A stretch of 64,000 nt of DNA. Origin: Toxoplasma gondii ME49. Its lineage: Eukaryota > Apicomplexa > Conoidasida > Eucoccidiorida > Sarcocystidae. Shown here piece by piece: positions 36,220-47,213 of the stretch; the first letter of the stretch is position 1, and the number at the start of each line of letters is the position of its first letter. The stretch covers positions 326,669 to 390,668 of the forward strand of contig NC_031477.1 of assembly GCF_000006565.2 (NCBI RefSeq), read 5' to 3'. Both the position numbers and the translations under genes were made by a program. A model generated the notes under the pieces. The model was not told the origin of the DNA and made no database searches. It was given only the letters and a program-made list of their open reading frames with translations.

Positions 36220-37496
36220 CGCGCGTCGAGACGCCGGAAGCTGGCAGACGCCGAGAAAGACGAGGCAAAGAACTGTGTGTGTGTGCAACAGGAAAACTTG
36301 TTTAAAGCAGAGAGGCAGAAAGTCTCGAATAAAACGTGGAAGGTGGGTGCCCGCGAGGAGACAGAAGGGAAGAGAGGAGAGAGGAAGAGGAAGACGGGTC
36401 TCTCTCTGAAGTCTAGGAGAAGGCGCAGACGACAAACTCGGAAAACTCGAACGTTAAGAAAAGACCTGTGGCGAGAAAGCGTCGGAAACAACTCGTTGGT
36501 TCAGCCTGTTTCCACGTCGTATCGCATGCACCCCACTTCCCTTTGTGTGCACTGTTACGCGTCAACGCCTTTGCAGTGTTCTTCTTCGTCATTGCTTCGT
36601 GGTTTGAAGTTCCTTGTTCTCCTTCTTCTGCAAGCGACTGAGACGAGCTCTTCAGAGATTCTTTTCTCTCCTACACACGATGTCTTGCAGACGCGCTGAG
36701 CATCGCGCGCCGATGTGAAAAAAGTGCATGCGCGAAGAGAGCAACAGTTGCCTTCGGCTCGCCTTCCTGACTTTGTTAGAAAATCATCTGTCGCAAAATC
36801 TCCGTTTTTCGCTTTTCTCGCTCTCTCTTCAAAAAACGGTCCCCTTGTGCTGCTACCATACGCCCTACACATGGTTTCCCTGTTCCTCGCTTCCGTCCGT
36901 CGGCCGTCCATCTTCTCGCGTCCTTCCTCATTTCTTCTTCTCCCTTTTTCTTCTTTTCCCTGTCTCTTCTCCTGCCCCCCGCATATTCGCTCGAAAGGAA
37001 GTTCGTTTCCTCAGTGCGAATTTACGGGCGGCAGGGACGGCCGCGAGGTCTCTTCTTCTCCTGCAACGCGGGGAAGGAGCTGCTGTTGGTCCTAGAGGCA
37101 TGTCCGAGGGGGAGAAAAACTCGTCAGAAAGAAATCCAGGATAACGCGCGGCTTTCAAATCGAGGAACATGCCTCTGGGCGTCCTCTCTGTCGGAGTTCT
37201 CTCTCGCGAGTGGACTGCGTCGGGCAGAAACTCAACAAGAACGTCCTGGCCAGGAGGAAGCTGAGGCGCGAAAGTGAAACGTCTGGAGAGCAGAGAGCGG
37301 CTGAGTTGAGGTGTATGTACACCTGAACTAGTGCGTCACAAAGTGCCTCCACAGCCCGGCGCTTTTCCTGTGTGTCTCTTTGCTCGGTTCTACGCCACTC
37401 AGAGTTGTCTCTCTCTTTCTATTCTCTCTCTTGCCTCTCCCTCTTTGTTCTCTCTCCCTCTTTTCCCTGTTGATTCTTTTCTTTCTTCTTCCAGCA
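36220..37496. promoter_or_regulatory. Divergent intergenic region, likely shared promoter
   Basis: This 1.28 kb segment separates the start of the minus-strand HSP20-like gene from the start of the plus-strand helical-repeat gene, so it must hold both promoters. The right end (about 37370-37495) is TCT/CTC-rich. It ends in CTTCTTCCAG just before the ATG at 37497, which suggests a 5'-leader intron acceptor. An AGGTGTA-TG-TACACCT inverted element lies at 37309-37324. I cannot assign transcription start sites. Confidence 0.5.
37309..37324. repeat. Short inverted element AGGTGTA/TACACCT
   Basis: Seven-base arms with a 2-base spacer, in the divergent promoter region. It is a member of the same element family as those at 53217 and 62283. 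Confidence 0.7.
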
Positions 37497-38574
37497 ATGG
37501 CGCTCGCATCTCACCGTGCACCCGCGCGCCAGGCAGCCACGAAGGCGTTGCCTTCTGCCTGCTCGGTCTCTTCTTTCTCTGCGTCTGTTCGAAGAACCAC
37601 AGAGAGGGAGTGGAACCTGTTTCCTTCCCCCTCTCCCGTTCTCGCTTCTCGTCTTCGCTCTCAACCTCGAGGCCAGAAAACCTCTTCGCTGCAGTCCTCT
37701 TCTCCCTCCCTCTCTTCTTCTTCGCCTCCTCTCTCGTCGTCTTTCTGTTCTCTCTCTTTTCTCTCTGGGCGGCCCTCCTCCACAGAAAAGTGGATCCGTC
37801 GAGGAGACGCCTCTCTCCTTTTTCGTGCTCTTCGTCGGCCGCAGCGTCCCTCGCAAGGAGGCGAAGTTGAAGGCGAGAAGGGAAGCGTCTGCCGTCGGCT
37901 CCGTCGCCGCTCCCTCTCTGCCTCGACTCTCGATACACGTTTCGTGAAGGGATCTCTGAGTGGAGCAACTTCTCCTCAGCTAGACTCCGCTGTCAGAAGA
38001 AACACTTGCATGCAGGCTCCATTCGCCTTGCTCTCGCCTCTCAACGCTCGGCGCTTCGCTTCTCTCTCTTCTTCTCTCTCTTCTTCTCTCTCTTCTCTCT
38101 CTTCTTCTGTCTCTTCTCCTTCCGCCTCCTCCTTTTCAGACGCTCTTTCTGAAGAGAGTTGGGAGGGGAGACTGCTGGCGCTCCGGCGGCTCGCGGAGGC
38201 CGAGGAAGGCGTCCGGAGAGGGAAGGCGGTGGTGGAGTTCGCGCGAGGTGCACAGCGAGGAAGAAGAAAGTCTTCTTCGTCTGCATTGCCCTTCTCCGTG
38301 GACGCATTCGCTTCCCCAGACAGCAGTCTCGCAGACAGCGAGAGCGCCGGTGCGCGACTTGCGGCCTTCCTCGCGGCGCTCGGCGAAGAACAGAAACTCA
38401 AGTCGCGCGAGGAGAAGCTCAGACTCCTCGTCGCCCTTGCAAGGGTACGCGGCACACAGACCGTCTGGAACACTCAAAACAACGCACTCTTCTCTCGCCT
38501 GTGGACCTGCGAATGCCATCAAACTCTGACTCTTCAAATCTATATGCAGATATATATATATATATATATGTGCG

Positions 38575-38605
<31 letters not shown>

Positions 38606-41600
38606 GTATTTATGTGTATAAGCGGGTGTATTTGTATAACGGTGTACGTGTGTATCGAGGGGTCGATAGAGAAGAGCTGATGTATATGTGGAGAGGGAGA
38701 AAGAGAGGAGCTGATGTATATGTGGAGAGGGAGAAAGAGAGGAGCTGATGTATATGTGGAGAGGTAGAAAGAGAGGAGATGATGTATATGTGGAGAGGTA
38801 GAAAGAGAGGAGCTGATGCATATGTGGAGAGGTAGAAAGAGAGAGGCGTAGGGCGTTTTCAGGCACTGTAGTGGGACTCGGGGGCGAGCTCGCGGAACTG
38901 GAAGGCTTTCTGTGTGCAACGAGAGACGTCTTCGCGAGTTTTCGCTCTTTTTTCGGAGATGAATGTTTTTCCAGGTTCGGCCTCAAGTGCTTGCGGAGGC
39001 GCCTGCCTCAGCGGCTCTTCTGCGTTCTCTTGTTTGCGATCTCCTGGGAGGCAGTGGAGAGACGCAGGAAGAAAGTTGGGCGGAGGCTGACGTGACGGCT
39101 AAGGAGGTCCTCGTCGTTCTGGGCTGCGTTCGCCGACTGATGAGTGAGGAAGCAGTTTTCGGAAACGAGCGCGGTTGCCGAGATAACGAGGCGGAGGAAG
39201 AGCGGGGGAGGTCGCCACAGAAATGCGTTTGTCAACACACTTCTGCACTTTAAAAAGCGAATTCGGCCTTTAAAGAAAACAGTTCTGTCCAGACGCCGCG
39301 GCGTTCGAAACGCGCGCAGTGACACGAAGGTTTTACTACTCAGTGGAGACCTGGATTCAGTCTCTCCACGCGACGGCGCTCTGTGTCTTGCTCGGGTGTA
39401 TGCACACTCAGATCTCCCGCCCTTCGCGTCCCCTGCGGACCGCAGCTACCTGCGTTGCTGTCGCTTGTTGAGAGAGGGCCGTCTGGCCTCGCTTTCGTCT
39501 TCGGATTTGACGAAATTGCTTTCGCTGTTGGCACACCCTTTCCAGTTCGCGAACGCTTCGTTCACCGACGAAGAGAGAAGCGGCGGAGGTGCAGCGAGCA
39601 GAGCGCGAGAGGACGCAGAAGAAGAAGACAAAGAGGCAGAAGATGCAGAGGGCTTGCGGAGACAGTTGATCGTCATGGCGCTCAACGTGTTCTCAGATCG
39701 CGTACGCGACGAGACGGCGAGGGGAAACGACCTCCGGGCTCCAGATGCAGATCAAGATAGACTGGATCGATATTTATATAACTGAAAATATATATATATA
39801 TATATACTTAGATATAGACAGAGTCGTTGACAGGGCTAAACAGCGACAGACATAGGCAGACGTAGCGAGAGATGTACATATGGATCGACCTATATACAGA
39901 GAGGTCTAGGGACAATAGAAATCTGCATTTGTTGCTACGTAGACAGAGACGTAGATAGGTACGTGTGGCTGTACATACAGAGGAATGTCGAGACACAAAC
40001 AGATCGATGAACGTTTACGAAGGAGATACATAGAAAATACATGCGCATGGGAGGCTGTGAGAGATCACCACTGGCACTCGCGCGCGTGTTTGAGCAAATG
40101 TCTTTTGATGCATTTTCTTTTCTGTCGTTTCTTCTTTTCTTCAGCTTGAGGGGGCGTCTGGGTCACCGCCGACGCTCGACGACGTAGCGAGTCTCTTGCG
40201 CGCTGCTGCTTTAGTGAGTTGTGTTGTTTCTGAGGAACCTTTTTCTCTCTCGTCTTCGTAGTAGACAGGCGAAACAGCGGAGAAGCAAAGAAGTCCTTGT
40301 TCCACCTCGAGCAAGAACAAAAAAGCTGGAAAAAGGCTGACAGAACTAGGGAACTGTGTGACCTGATCTTCGCCGAACGGGAGCGTTCGAGCGCGATCCC
40401 CTCCAAACGAATCAATCTAGACTGTTCGTTTGTCTCTGTGTGTGCCCTTTCTTATTTTCGACTACCTCTTCTTTCTGCGGTTCCGTTTCTCTTTACAGCC
40501 GAGTGTATCTACCTCTGTCTGCATCTCTGTTTCCAGAAGTCACCTTGTTCGCATCGCTGTGTACACTGGTGTGAACCTTCGCGTCGATTCAAGTCTGTGT
40601 ACGCATCACGCGATCTGCGCGTGGTTGATTTCTTCCTTCTTGTTTTCGGTTTCTGTGCTGCTCGTCAGTTGTTTTCTTTGGCCCGCGTCCCCGTCGGCCG
40701 CTGTGGTGCAAATCGACTGTTTCAAGTTTCTCGTATCTCTTCATTTCCTGTGAGTCACCTCCCCGTCTGGGGACCTCGAACTCCAGTGCTTTCATCCCCG
40801 ACCCCTTCGCTGTCTCCTCCTCCTCCTTGTCTCTCGCTTTAGGCCGGGACGCATGCGGACGTGCTGCGGCGCGTGTTTGCATGCATCTGCGCGGCGGCTG
40901 CTCCTGAAGGCGAAGCTTCCTCGCTTTCTCCTCAGGCGTCTAGACAAGGCAACAGACTTCCTGCGCCCCGGCAGAGACGAAGTCAGAAGGAGAAGACCCA
41001 AAACACAGTCACGCAAAAAGTGACGCCTCCGCAGGCAGTTCACTTGCTCCACATCATGACGACGGCGAGGCTCTACTCCCCAGAAGCGATCGACGCGCTT
41101 CTCTCCCGCTTTGACGTCGACGAGTCGGCGCCAGATGCACTGACATCCGCGGACGCAGCGCCGTCGCCGTTGTCACTCCTCCCCATCGACGGGGCGCCTC
41201 TCAACGGCGGAGCCTCGCCTGTTGTGGAGACAATTCTCAACGCGTTTGTGGCGAAAGGCGAAGCCGGGAAGAAGGGATGGGGTGTACGTACACTCGGCAC
41301 GCGGAGCGAGTTGCTGCGCCTGCTCAAGATCGTCGAACTCACGCTGCGTCTCGACCTTCCCCACACCTGCAGTCAGTTGAGTCCTCCTGCTCTCCGTGTT
41401 CTCGGCGTCATCCGTGACACCCCGTTCGTCGGTGAGGAACGCAGAACGGCATCGAAGTCGAAGAACTTCAGAGTCTCACAGTCCTGAAAAGAGGGCGCGT
41501 CTGCTGGGAGGGGAGAAAAAGAGAAAAAGCGAGATGAGGGAGAAGGCGGGAGGCGTGATGCATAGGAGACGTCTGCGAAAATGAAATAAACAAAAATCGA

Positions 41601-43986
41601 TGTTCAAAGCCACAGACACCCAAGTGTACATAAATATAGACAGGCAGCGAAAGATACAGATGTACCTGTGTTTACTATGGTTTGAGAGATGTGCATGTAC
41701 ACATAGCTCTATGTACGTCGTATTCCGATGTACATCTAGGAATGAGGAAATGCAGTTGCACTGCGGCTTTTCAGAACCATAAATCCAAGGGTGGTTGCAC
41801 CTGTCAACGTTGTGGCAGGTGACTTGATGAGTGACTTAGACGTGACGCGAAAAATGCAAAGACGAATGCGTCGGCGCGTTTCGAGAGGCATGCGTATATA
41901 TGCAGCTGAAGAGGAGCAGCTTCTGTGTGTTTTCCGTCTGAAGCGGGAGTGGAGAGAAACGAGCCGAAGCGTTTTTCCTTGTTTTCTCCGACAGACCCCA
42001 AGCTGATGACGGACAACGTTCTGTCCTACCAGCTGGCGCATTTCCTCAGAAAACACCGGTAGGTAGAGAGCTGCAGCTGCTCGTGGCGGATCAAGGAAAA
42101 CAGTTTCTCTCGAAAACGATCTCCACGCCTGACCTCGTGGACGGACACCCTTGCAGCTACTCACGAGTGAATGGACCGCCAGCCATCACGCGTATGCAAA
42201 GGTCTGTGATTGTTCACAGTTGTGATGTATGTACAGGCCAGTGTGTATTCACATTATCTATATCCATAAATACATATATGTATATATATATACATATATA
42301 TACATATATATATATATATACCGTCACACAGGCATATATATATATATGTATATGTATAGTTTTTGGGTGTATCTGTGCATGAGTGGTTACGAAGGGTTTG
42401 TAGGTCGGCGCGAGCGTTCACAGGTATGTTTGTGTCTTCAGAGTGGAAGGTGTCGTGTGCGTTTCTTTTCAGCTTTCCTTGCGAGAGGAGCATGGAGGGT
42501 CCGTATGCGCTGCGACTCGCGGACATCGAGCGCCGCCTCGTCGTTTTGCCCGTGGACGCGACAGACGAAGATCCCTCGCGCATGTGCAGACACGCGGCGT
42601 CTGCGCTGGACAGGTCTGGCGAAGGAGCGGGTGACGACGGCCTCCAGGGCGAGCAGCGAATCGCTCGAGAAGAAGCCACGAAAAATCTCCTCGATGCTCT
42701 GCGCCCGGAGACAAAAGCGCGACTCACGCATCTCAAAGAGCTGGGCTGGTACGTCGCTTCCCGTCAGCAGCCGTAGAACCATTTCGCGACTTGGAAACGC
42801 TCTTTTTTCTGTTCGGCGTCTCGAGGACGCGCGCGCCCCAGACCAGCAGCCGCGCGGTCGAAGGCGACGTGCACTGGGAAGAGACAGCGAACGAAGGGTA
42901 TCGCCGAGGGCGGCGGTGGAACGCAGTGCCCCCTGGGCGGCTTCGAGGGAATGCCGAAGGCGTCCTCCTCGTTAGGTGCACTCCGCTGATCCGCGCGGAT
43001 GGCTCTTGCAAATTAGAAGAAGTCTCCGAGTCAAAGTGGACCTCCTCTCCCGCGGAGCAACACCTTGAAAGCAGCTCGTCTCTCGTGCTTGGGTGCATGC
43101 CTTGCGGGGCTGCGAGGCTCAGCGAGCGGCCTGTCGCCGTGTCTGAGTTCAGTTCTGCAGCGGCTCTACGTGGACGTCGCGAGGCAGAAGTGGAGCTGGG
43201 CGGGAGTTCGTGAGCAAAAGTTGAGCACATGTAACAGAGAGACGAACTTTTGCGACAGAGGCACACACTAGGGGGAGACAGTCACTCTGGAGTTTCGCAG
43301 AATTGAGCAGGCTTCATTGTAGAGTCCGCGAAAGAGAGACTCGTCACAGAAACGAAAGAGAAGAGCGGTACCCCCTGTGACCGAGAGGCGCCTCGCACTC
43401 CAGGGGTATCGCGCGAGAGAGAACGCGCAATGCTGTCGACGCTTGAGGTCGTCCAGAGGCAGTGCCTTGCATGTTTTTGAGTGAACACTGTTCGTCTGGT
43501 CTTTGTGTCTTCAGGAGAGTCTTGGTTGTGCACTACCGCGACTGGACTGCCATCAAGTAAGGCTTCTGCAGTTTTCTCAAGAAGAGGAATTCGCTCTGAG
43601 AGTCGCTAACGTCGAGTCTCAGGTGCTTCTGCGTTTTTCCTGCACTTTCTCGCCATCTTTCGTTCACAGAGAATTTTACCTTCTTGGACAGGAAAAAGAG
43701 TTTAAAAGGTTTCGTAGTGTCCCGAAGTCCACGCCTCTCTCGGCCGGTCTGCCTCAACGCTCTTGAGAGCCGGAAGTCTTCTCCCGTTTTCTGCCGAACG
43801 CTGTGGGCAGGGTTCAACGTTACGTTCTGTCTGCAAAGCATTCACCGGGTGCAAGACACGCTGACGCTGACACTGCGTTTTTGTGCATGCAGTTCCCCGC
43901 TTTCGAAGGCGAAATTCGTCCGCAGTCTGCTGCAGAGACACGGACTTATCGACCTCGCGCCCAGTGGCACAGGCGCCTCGAGATGA
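37497..43986 (+). CDS. Helical-repeat protein, possible organellar RAP/FASTK-like RNA-binding protein, 10 exons
   Basis: Exons: 37497-38444, 38975-39143, 39361-39701, 40145-40213, 40843-41431, 41995-42058, 42473-42748, 42826-43209, 43515-43556 and 43893-43986. They total 2976 nt and 991 aa; phases agree at every junction. The first 60-80 residues are rich in Arg, Ser and Ala with almost no acid, as in mitochondrial presequences. Exons 1-5 read as repeated amphipathic helices with Leu/Ala-rich 35-40-residue periodicity (for example EEKLRLLVALAR, EVLVVLGCVRRLM, DLTKLLSLLAHPF, AVHLLHIMTTARLYSPEAID). The end, VLVVHYRDW followed by KAKFVRSLLQRHG, resembles the last strand and helix of a RAP domain, but the domain start is not clear. 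Apicomplexa have an expanded set of such proteins, mostly mitochondrial or plastid and tied to rRNA (family knowledge). Exon 8 limits are the least certain. It could simply be an unclassified helical protein. Confidence 0.65.
38545..38610. repeat. AT-dinucleotide run in intron 1 of the helical-repeat gene
   Basis: Two AT tracts (about 38548-38568 and 38580-38606) are separated by TGTGCGTGTGTAC. Confidence 0.8.
38671..38846 (+). repeat. 34-bp minisatellite, about 5 copies
   Basis: A unit beginning GAGCTGATGTATATGTGGAG is repeated about five times in intron 1 of the helical-repeat gene. The first two copies read GAGGGAGAAA and the later ones GAGGTAGAAA; one copy has GAGATGATG in place of GAGCTGATG. 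Minus frames through it give repetitive Ser/Leu/Pro/His peptides and are not genes. Confidence 0.9.
39785..42360. repeat. AT runs in introns 3 and 6 of the helical-repeat gene
   Basis: A run at 39785-39806 in intron 3 is followed by an AGACAGA/ATAGACAG-rich stretch to about 39970. Runs at about 42268-42355 lie in intron 6. Confidence 0.75.
41282..41293. repeat. Palindrome GTGTACGTACAC in exon 5 of the helical-repeat gene
   Basis: A perfect 12-bp palindrome within coding sequence (GVRTL in the protein). It belongs to the GGTGT/ACACC family, with the last base changed to T on the right arm. Confidence 0.65.
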
Positions 43987-46900
43987 CCGCGGCCGCGTCG
44001 AGACTCTTTTTTCGAGAGAAACGAATCCGTCCACCTCCTGAAGAGCGAACAAGACGCTCACGGACTTGGAGGCAACCTTGCCTCAGTGAAAGGATTGCCT
44101 CAGCCTAAGAGAGGCATGCACCGCTGTGTTGGGCCGCCGGGGTGTCGAGCGTGGTGTGCACGGTAAAACCGCCGGGTGTACAGACACCGCAGCGAAGGCG
44201 CACGCTGTACGTCCCCCAGATACTTTTTTCTGTGGGTTGTTCGCGTTGAAAGCGCTTTCTGGGGGAAAACGAAAGACGCAAGGCTGGTCGAGGCGCGATC
44301 TTTTGTGTGTTGGTGGAGCACGAGGAGCATTCTGAGAAGAAATTCGTTAGAATTCCATCTCCACATTCAAACAGAAAAAGGAACTTGAATGCACGCCCGA
44401 CTCTCCGGTATATCGCTCATAGCCGTTTTTCGCCGAGGAAGCTGTGGAGCGTTTCCTACGCTGCACGTTTCAGCTCTCTCTTTTCCTCCCTCTCCTCCGA
44501 AATGCTCTCCTTTTTCTTCGCCACTCTTCAATGTTGTCGCTTCGTGACACTTCCCATGCGTTTCAACGCCACAGCTATCCCGCAAATATATCTATATATA
44601 TAACATATATATATATATATATATATACAATATAACTGGTAGTTCCTAGCGCATGCGCCGGTAAAAATGACCCTTTCCACAGAAGGCTTGTTGGTTTTTC
44701 TGTGCAACATTAACACTGAAGAAGAAGGAATTCGCATTTGCGGCGCAACGGCCAAAACGAGCGTCAACACTCGCGGACTTGTGTGTCTTTGCGGTCGAAA
44801 GTTCGTAAGCAGCGGAGCTCCCTCGTTCAGAACAAGCTTTTTGTGTTCCGGCAGCCTACATCGGTTCTTCTAACTCATACGTGCATGCACTTGTTCCGAA
44901 AGTTTTCTAAAAAGGTACGAATGCATTCAAAATGGGCATCTTCTTCTTCGCAAAGAGATCCAGCGGGGGGGGGGCGTCCGAGGTCTGGGGAGTTCCTTGG
45001 GGCGCGTGTCTTTACGGCGGCTTGCGCAGGAGGAGAAACGCTCTCCCGCACAGATTTGGTCGCTCGGCTGTACACCGCGTTTACTGACAAGTCGAACAGA
45101 ACTTTTCTTGTGCGAGTTGACCCGCTCGCTCAGAGGAAGTAAGCGCGGGTGGAAAAGATGGCACCCCAAAGAGTTCAGTGGTAGTTTCACACTGGGAAGA
45201 AGAGTGCAAACAAAGCGGAGCAAGTGCCCCGAGCGAGAAGTGGAAAGACAGTGAAACATCCGTTCCAACAGCCACCAAAGGGCAGAGAGCGCACTGCAAG
45301 TTTTCATCGAAATCTCACCACAAGCGTCAAGTATCATCCCCTCGCCCCCACTACCGACATGTGTAATGCTGAAACAACAATCGGCTATCAAAAGCTCGAC
45401 CTTCAGATTGATAACTTCTACGTTACACCGGGGTGACACCGCTCGCCTGCAGTGCACGCAAATCAAAGTTGAACACTCAACAACAGATGTCTCTCTGTTT
45501 CGTTCTTTCCTCACGACCCCTTCTCACACAGAGGTATCTCTCTTTGCTCTTTCTCACGTTGTTCTTTTCTCCGTAAGGCCTTGCTGCGGAACTCTGCACA
45601 TCACCGCTCTCAAGCAAAAGGGTCGTTTGTCGGCAATTTGCATGCGCTGCGGCATCTGATACGCACAAATATGTGCTCGTCTGCTGCATGAACACAGAGG
45701 CTCTGTGTTTCTGTGACAGCCGCCATTGCTCGAGCTCGGCCCATGTACGAGATGCGCATCAGTGTCCACCTAATTCGCATGAGGCTTCCGAAGGTTTGAC
45801 TTCTCTTCTGTACCACCCTTATTCTCCTGGACTGCGCGACAGAGCTGACATTGTCTGCGGAGACAAGCTAGTGGAGAAAGAAAGCTATCAATGTGACAAT
45901 AGTGCTTTATTGTGGAAGATGTGTGTCCAGGTGGTGTAGGAATGCTTGTTGCTCAAGTCACATTGAAAGGTTATTCAAGTGTCGCGCGAATCTTACCGTC
46001 TTTTCCACCACCGTATGCACTCGGAACAGCAGCGTCGACGGGGGAGATTCACTTCTTCAAACTTTCACAGAAAGGAGGCTACACGAAGGTTCTGTCTCGT
46101 CTGCACAGAGGCAAACCAGCCAGCTGTACGGCTGCTCCGTTCGACCTCCCTGGAACGGGGGTTTCAGCAGCATTTCTCGCTATTTTTCTCTTGAGGAAAG
46201 ATGCACAGATGCACTGGGAAGCGCAGCTCGAATTGAGAGTTTTACTTCTGTGAATTTCCAGACACAGAGGCCGCCGTCACGTCTGGAGAAAAAAGCGCAT
46301 TTTTGCGCGGGTGCGGTGAGCACAGTAGGTGCAGGTCACCGTGTGTCAGCGAGGGTCTCGTAAACTGGTGTTTTTCCCGTCGATTTTTCGTGACGAAGTG
46401 CTTCTTTTTTTCTCTGTCCACGCAGGCTTTGCGTCTTCGACCTTGTTCCCTTTCACCAACCAAAAGCCGCAACTTTTCGTGTTCGGGCAAAAGCTGCGAG
46501 AGTCTGTCGAAAACGAGAAGCTCGCCGGTGACCGCGGGAAAAGTTCTCGCGTGTGTTCTGCTGCGGATGCAAGCATCCACGTACCCGGCTTGCTCTTTTC
46601 TCTCCAGCTTTTTTCAAAACATTCTGCGGTAGCAAAGGGTGCTCCTTCTGTCGTTGTCAGTGGAAGCCGAGAAAGTCGAGAGGCAGCGAAAGTGTGCGAC
46701 TGCAGATGCGCGAGTCAAGGGAAACAGCGAGGAAGCGAAACCGCAGAGCCGCGCGTCTCCAACGATTGCTGGCGTGATCTCATTCAAGACACAGAGCGTC
46801 AAAAAGAAACCGCGAAAAAGCGTTAGCGCGTCTACACAAAAACCGAGTCAAAAAGCTCTCGGTTCCGTGTGCACACTCGGTCAGTGCACTTGCTTCTTTT

Positions 46901-47213
46901 CCGTTCCCTTTCCAAACCTTCTGCTTCCGCTCGAAAAACGCTGGAGAGAAAAGAGCAAGAGGTGGGTACGTGGATGCCAGCTCCTCCCGTCTTCCGCGGC
47001 AAGCTTCTTTGCTCTGACGTCTTCTTCCTTCTCTCCTTTCACCTGCACTCTCCGAACGCAGTGTCGGCCGATCGCGGCGCGCACTGGCTGTCGGTTGTCT
47101 GTTTCGCCGCCGCAGCGACATCCACGTTTTCTCCACTGTTTTTGTCACAGGTTTTCGAGTTTCTTTGACTCCTTCCGCTGCGCGAAACTTTCCAGACTTT
47201 GCTCCGCCGAAAG
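43987..47213. other. Spacer between the two helical-repeat genes
   Basis: About 3.2 kb. An inverted element GGGTGT-ACAG-ACACC is at 44174-44188, and an AT run is at 44583-44634. Frames at 44738-45142, 45912-46253 and 46329-46826 are short, differ in frame, and show no recognisable motif or splice chain. The part at 46640-46860 has a Lys/Arg/Ser-rich frame that could be an upstream exon or a leader of the next gene, but I could not link it. A G run of nine is at about 44966. I see no supportable gene. Confidence 0.45.
44174..44189. repeat. Short inverted element GGTGT-ACAG-ACACC
   Basis: Arms GGTGT and ACACC (extended to CGGTGT-like/ACACCG on one register) with a 4-base spacer ACAG. It is identical in core to the copy at 61301-61314 and lies downstream of the first helical-repeat gene. 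Confidence 0.7.

Noticed and set aside
35329..36699. A 456-codon plus-strand Arg/Glu-rich frame
   Set aside because: Antisense shadow of exon 1 of the HSP20-like gene. The minus frame is longer, has a signal peptide, and splices in frame to three further exons.
45912..46253. A 113-codon frame in the 44-47 kb spacer
   Set aside because: No recognisable motif, no splice context, and neighbouring frames of equal quality in other registers.
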